A stretch of 64,000 nt of DNA from contig NZ_CP136051.1 in assembly GCF_032999765.1 (NCBI RefSeq), positions 3,758,417 through 3,822,416 of the forward strand, given 5' to 3'. The notes under the pieces are model-generated. The model had not been told where the DNA came from. It was given only the letters and a program-made list of their open reading frames with translations, and made no database searches. Numbering within the stretch: position 1 is the stretch's first letter; every line of letters begins with the position of its first letter. This DNA is from Imperialibacter roseus. GTDB taxonomy: Bacteria > Bacteroidota > Bacteroidia > Cytophagales > Cyclobacteriaceae. Shown here in pieces: positions 62,541-64,000 of this stretch. A program made the translations under genes and the position numbers.

Positions 62541-62770
62541 GGCCTCAACCTATTATTGAAAAAGTAAAATTAGAAATTTAATCTCTAAACGATAGTATAA
62601 CGGGCAGGAAGAATCTTTGGTTTTTTCAAAAAATTTAGGGCTGGGTGCAATTGGGAGATGTCGGCTCTCAACGCAATGGGCATTTGTCTATGTTTGGTTG
62701 GGAAAGGAGAATATCGGACAGCCGGGTCACCTCATAAGGGATTTTGATACTCAAAGTCCCTACTAAAAGT

Positions 62771-62791
62771 CCTCAGCGAGAAAGGCTGAGG
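62771..62791 (-). terminator. Hairpin after the RidA-like gene
   Basis: CCTCAGC (62771-62777) pairs with GCTGAGG (62785-62791). Read on the minus strand the stem is followed by ACTTTTAG. It lies 20 bp downstream of the RidA-like stop codon. The rest of the 62541-62770 spacer shows no gene. Confidence 0.45.
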
Positions 62792-62810
62792 GGAAGGCAC
62801 ACTTAAAATC

Positions 62811-63227
62811 TCACTTGCCGGTAACAGCTACTACCTCAGCATCAATCTCGATCAGAAAATGCTCCATGGCCAGGCCCGCTACGCCAATCAGCGACAAGGC
62901 AGGTAATTTGTCATTCTCAAAAAAAGTCCGCAAGGCACTGCTAATCGCCTCCGCCTGTTCATAACGGTAATCAACCACGTAGATGGTCAATTTCATCACA
63001 TCGCTCATACTGGCACCGCCACTTTCCACGGCTGTCTTAAGATTCAGTAAGGCTTGGTCTGTCTGGTGCTTCAAACTACCTGCTCCTACCATCTCTTTCG
63101 AAGCATTGACAGCCACCTGGCCTGATACGTGAATGAATCTTAGCCCATGGGCTTCCGTCACAACTACCTGACTGAACATTTGACTCCAATCTGGCAGCAA
63201 CTTAGGGTTCAAGTATGCTCGTTTCAT
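62811..63227 (-). CDS. RidA/YjgF-superfamily protein lacking the catalytic Arg
   Basis: 138 residues. HVSGQVAVNASKEMVGAGSL, TDQALLNLKTAVESGGASMS and VVDYRYEQAEAISSALRTFF are RidA-superfamily blocks. The segment expected to carry the substrate-binding Arg (P-A-R-S in RidA) reads P-A-L-S in DKLPALSLIGVAGLAMEHF, so the imine deaminase activity of RidA itself is doubtful and it fits the Arg-less Rid subgroups. It is adjacent to ilvE on the same strand (270 bp apart), a common metabolic partner of Rid proteins, but not tightly linked. Confidence 0.8.
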   Translation of the reverse strand: MKRAYLNPKLLPDWSQMFSQVVVTEAHGLRFIHVSGQVAVNASKEMVGAGSLKHQTDQALLNLKTAVESGGASMSDVMKLTIYVVDYRYEQAEAISSALRTFFENDKLPALSLIGVAGLAMEHFLIEIDAEVVAVTGK

Positions 63228-63443
63228 CGCAAGTCACTTTTTTCAGTCTCTCATTCAGCGTCTTCTCTGAGTGTATGTAAACCGAGCATCGACTCTGATA
63301 TCTCATCATTTACCCTCCAATACATCTCATAGCGGCTTTGCAATACGCTGGTGTATTGTCTGCGGTACAATACTTCCTAAGAACGGCTAGTTTTCATAAC
63401 TTTCAAGGCTAGTTAACTAATTTTTTTACACTCAACCAACAAA

Positions 63444-64000
63444 ATGACAGACTTACGATTTGGCTCACACCCTGAAGACATTAAACAGCTAACTACTTCG
63501 GCGCTTAGAGACCGTTTTCTGATATCAGAAGTGATGAAGCCGGGGCAAGTCACCGCTTCGTATTCCGTGCACGATCGCATGATGGTGATTGGCGTCGTTC
63601 CAACAATCAAAGCAATTACACTTCCCACCTTTGAAGAGTTGACGAAGGCCAATTTTTTTCTCGAACGCCGGGAGCTCGGCATCATCAATGTAGGCGCCAA
63701 AGGCACAGTTACGGTAGATGGCGAGCGCTTTGAGCTCGACAACAAAGAATGTCTCTATGTGGGGAGAGGGAAAAAAGAAATTGTGTTTAGCAGTGGCTCT
63801 CCAAGCACCCCTGCCGAGCTCTATGTGAACTCATGTCCCGCACACAGGGAGTATCCAACGACAAAAGCAACATTCGCCGATGCCAATGAGGTGAAGCTTG
63901 GTTCGAAAGAGAACTGCAATGAACGCACGATTTATCAGTACATCCACGACGGAGGTATACAGAGCTGTCAGCTGGTGATGGGGCTCACCATTTTGGCACC
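63444..64000 (+). CDS. kduI: 5-keto-4-deoxyuronate isomerase, 3' end beyond window
   Basis: The ATG at 63444 opens a frame that continues through the window end (about 185 residues visible; complete KduI is near 280). The start LRFGSHPEDIKQLTTSALRD and YVGRGKKEIVFSSGSPSTP, SCPAHREYPTTKA and KLGSKENCNERTIYQYIHD, taken as separate pieces, match KduI. It isomerises 5-keto-4-deoxyuronate in pectin/alginate-type uronate breakdown. Its presence implies a uronate-degradation operon just downstream. Confidence 0.9.
   Translation, partial: MTDLRFGSHPEDIKQLTTSALRDRFLISEVMKPGQVTASYSVHDRMMVIGVVPTIKAITLPTFEELTKANFFLERRELGIINVGAKGTVTVDGERFELDNKECLYVGRGKKEIVFSSGSPSTPAELYVNSCPAHREYPTTKATFADANEVKLGSKENCNERTIYQYIHDGGIQSCQLVMGLTILA

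Overview
The window looks like chromosome of a member of the Bacteroidota, most likely a Cytophagales-type marine or saprophytic bacterium. The reasons are two giant secreted proteins with type IX secretion (T9SS) C-terminal sorting domains, many lipoproteins, a carboxypeptidase-regulatory-like domain protein, promoters of the TAnnTTTG type (9228, 29091, 59499), and starts that mostly lack strong Shine-Dalgarno sequences. The species cannot be named from the sequence alone.

Layout. 1-11.7 kb: housekeeping and accessory genes (methyltransferase end, DMT exporter, SLC13 symporter, heme/VCBS lipoprotein, Crp-like regulator, hydrolases, GH16 glucanase, OsmC), with two unusual repeat clusters (723-799 and 1868-2163). 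11.8-17.8 kb: a molybdenum island made of a SorAB-like sulfite dehydrogenase, the ModABC molybdate importer, and moaA, moaD and moaE for cofactor synthesis. 17.84-23.65 kb: six AT-rich single-gene units, all on the minus strand, separated by six homologous sites of about 160 bp that behave exactly like integron attC sites. 24-28.9 kb: a UPF0175 gene with a stub of a PIN toxin gene, a DUF819 protein, an antitoxin/MazF-PemK pair, a CoA pyrophosphatase-like Nudix enzyme and a TPR lipoprotein. 29.1-35.7 kb: ilvD-ilvB-ilvN-ilvC-ilvA behind a leader-peptide attenuator. 35.8-47.3 kb: three giant exported proteins in one transcription direction. 47.6-64 kb: UbiB-like kinase with a TetR-like regulator, hybrid histidine kinase, penicillin acylase, nitroreductase, lysoplasmalogenase, MFS exporter, a RelE/ParE-type pair, prfB with its programmed frameshift, ilvE, a RidA-like protein and the start of kduI.

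The main discovery candidate is the cassette array at 17839-23653. In the integron model a cassette begins with TTRRRY just after one R' box and ends in an R'' box complementary to its own beginning. Read cassette by cassette, the 7-bp boxes match 7/7 in four cassettes, 6/7 in one (a one-base deletion) and 5/7 in the last. No integrase gene is visible, so this is a CALIN-type array (attC cluster lacking an integrase) within the window. The outermost attC, next to moaE, is split by a 184-bp MITE-like element with 9-bp target duplications. The cargo includes a PD-(D/E)xK nuclease candidate and a protein with an RNxxxH HEPN-type motif, which suggests defence functions.

The second strong finding is the ilv attenuator. 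A 20-codon leader peptide, 11 of whose codons are Leu, Ile or Val, is followed by mutually exclusive terminator and antiterminator pairings built from two copies of the same 8-mer.
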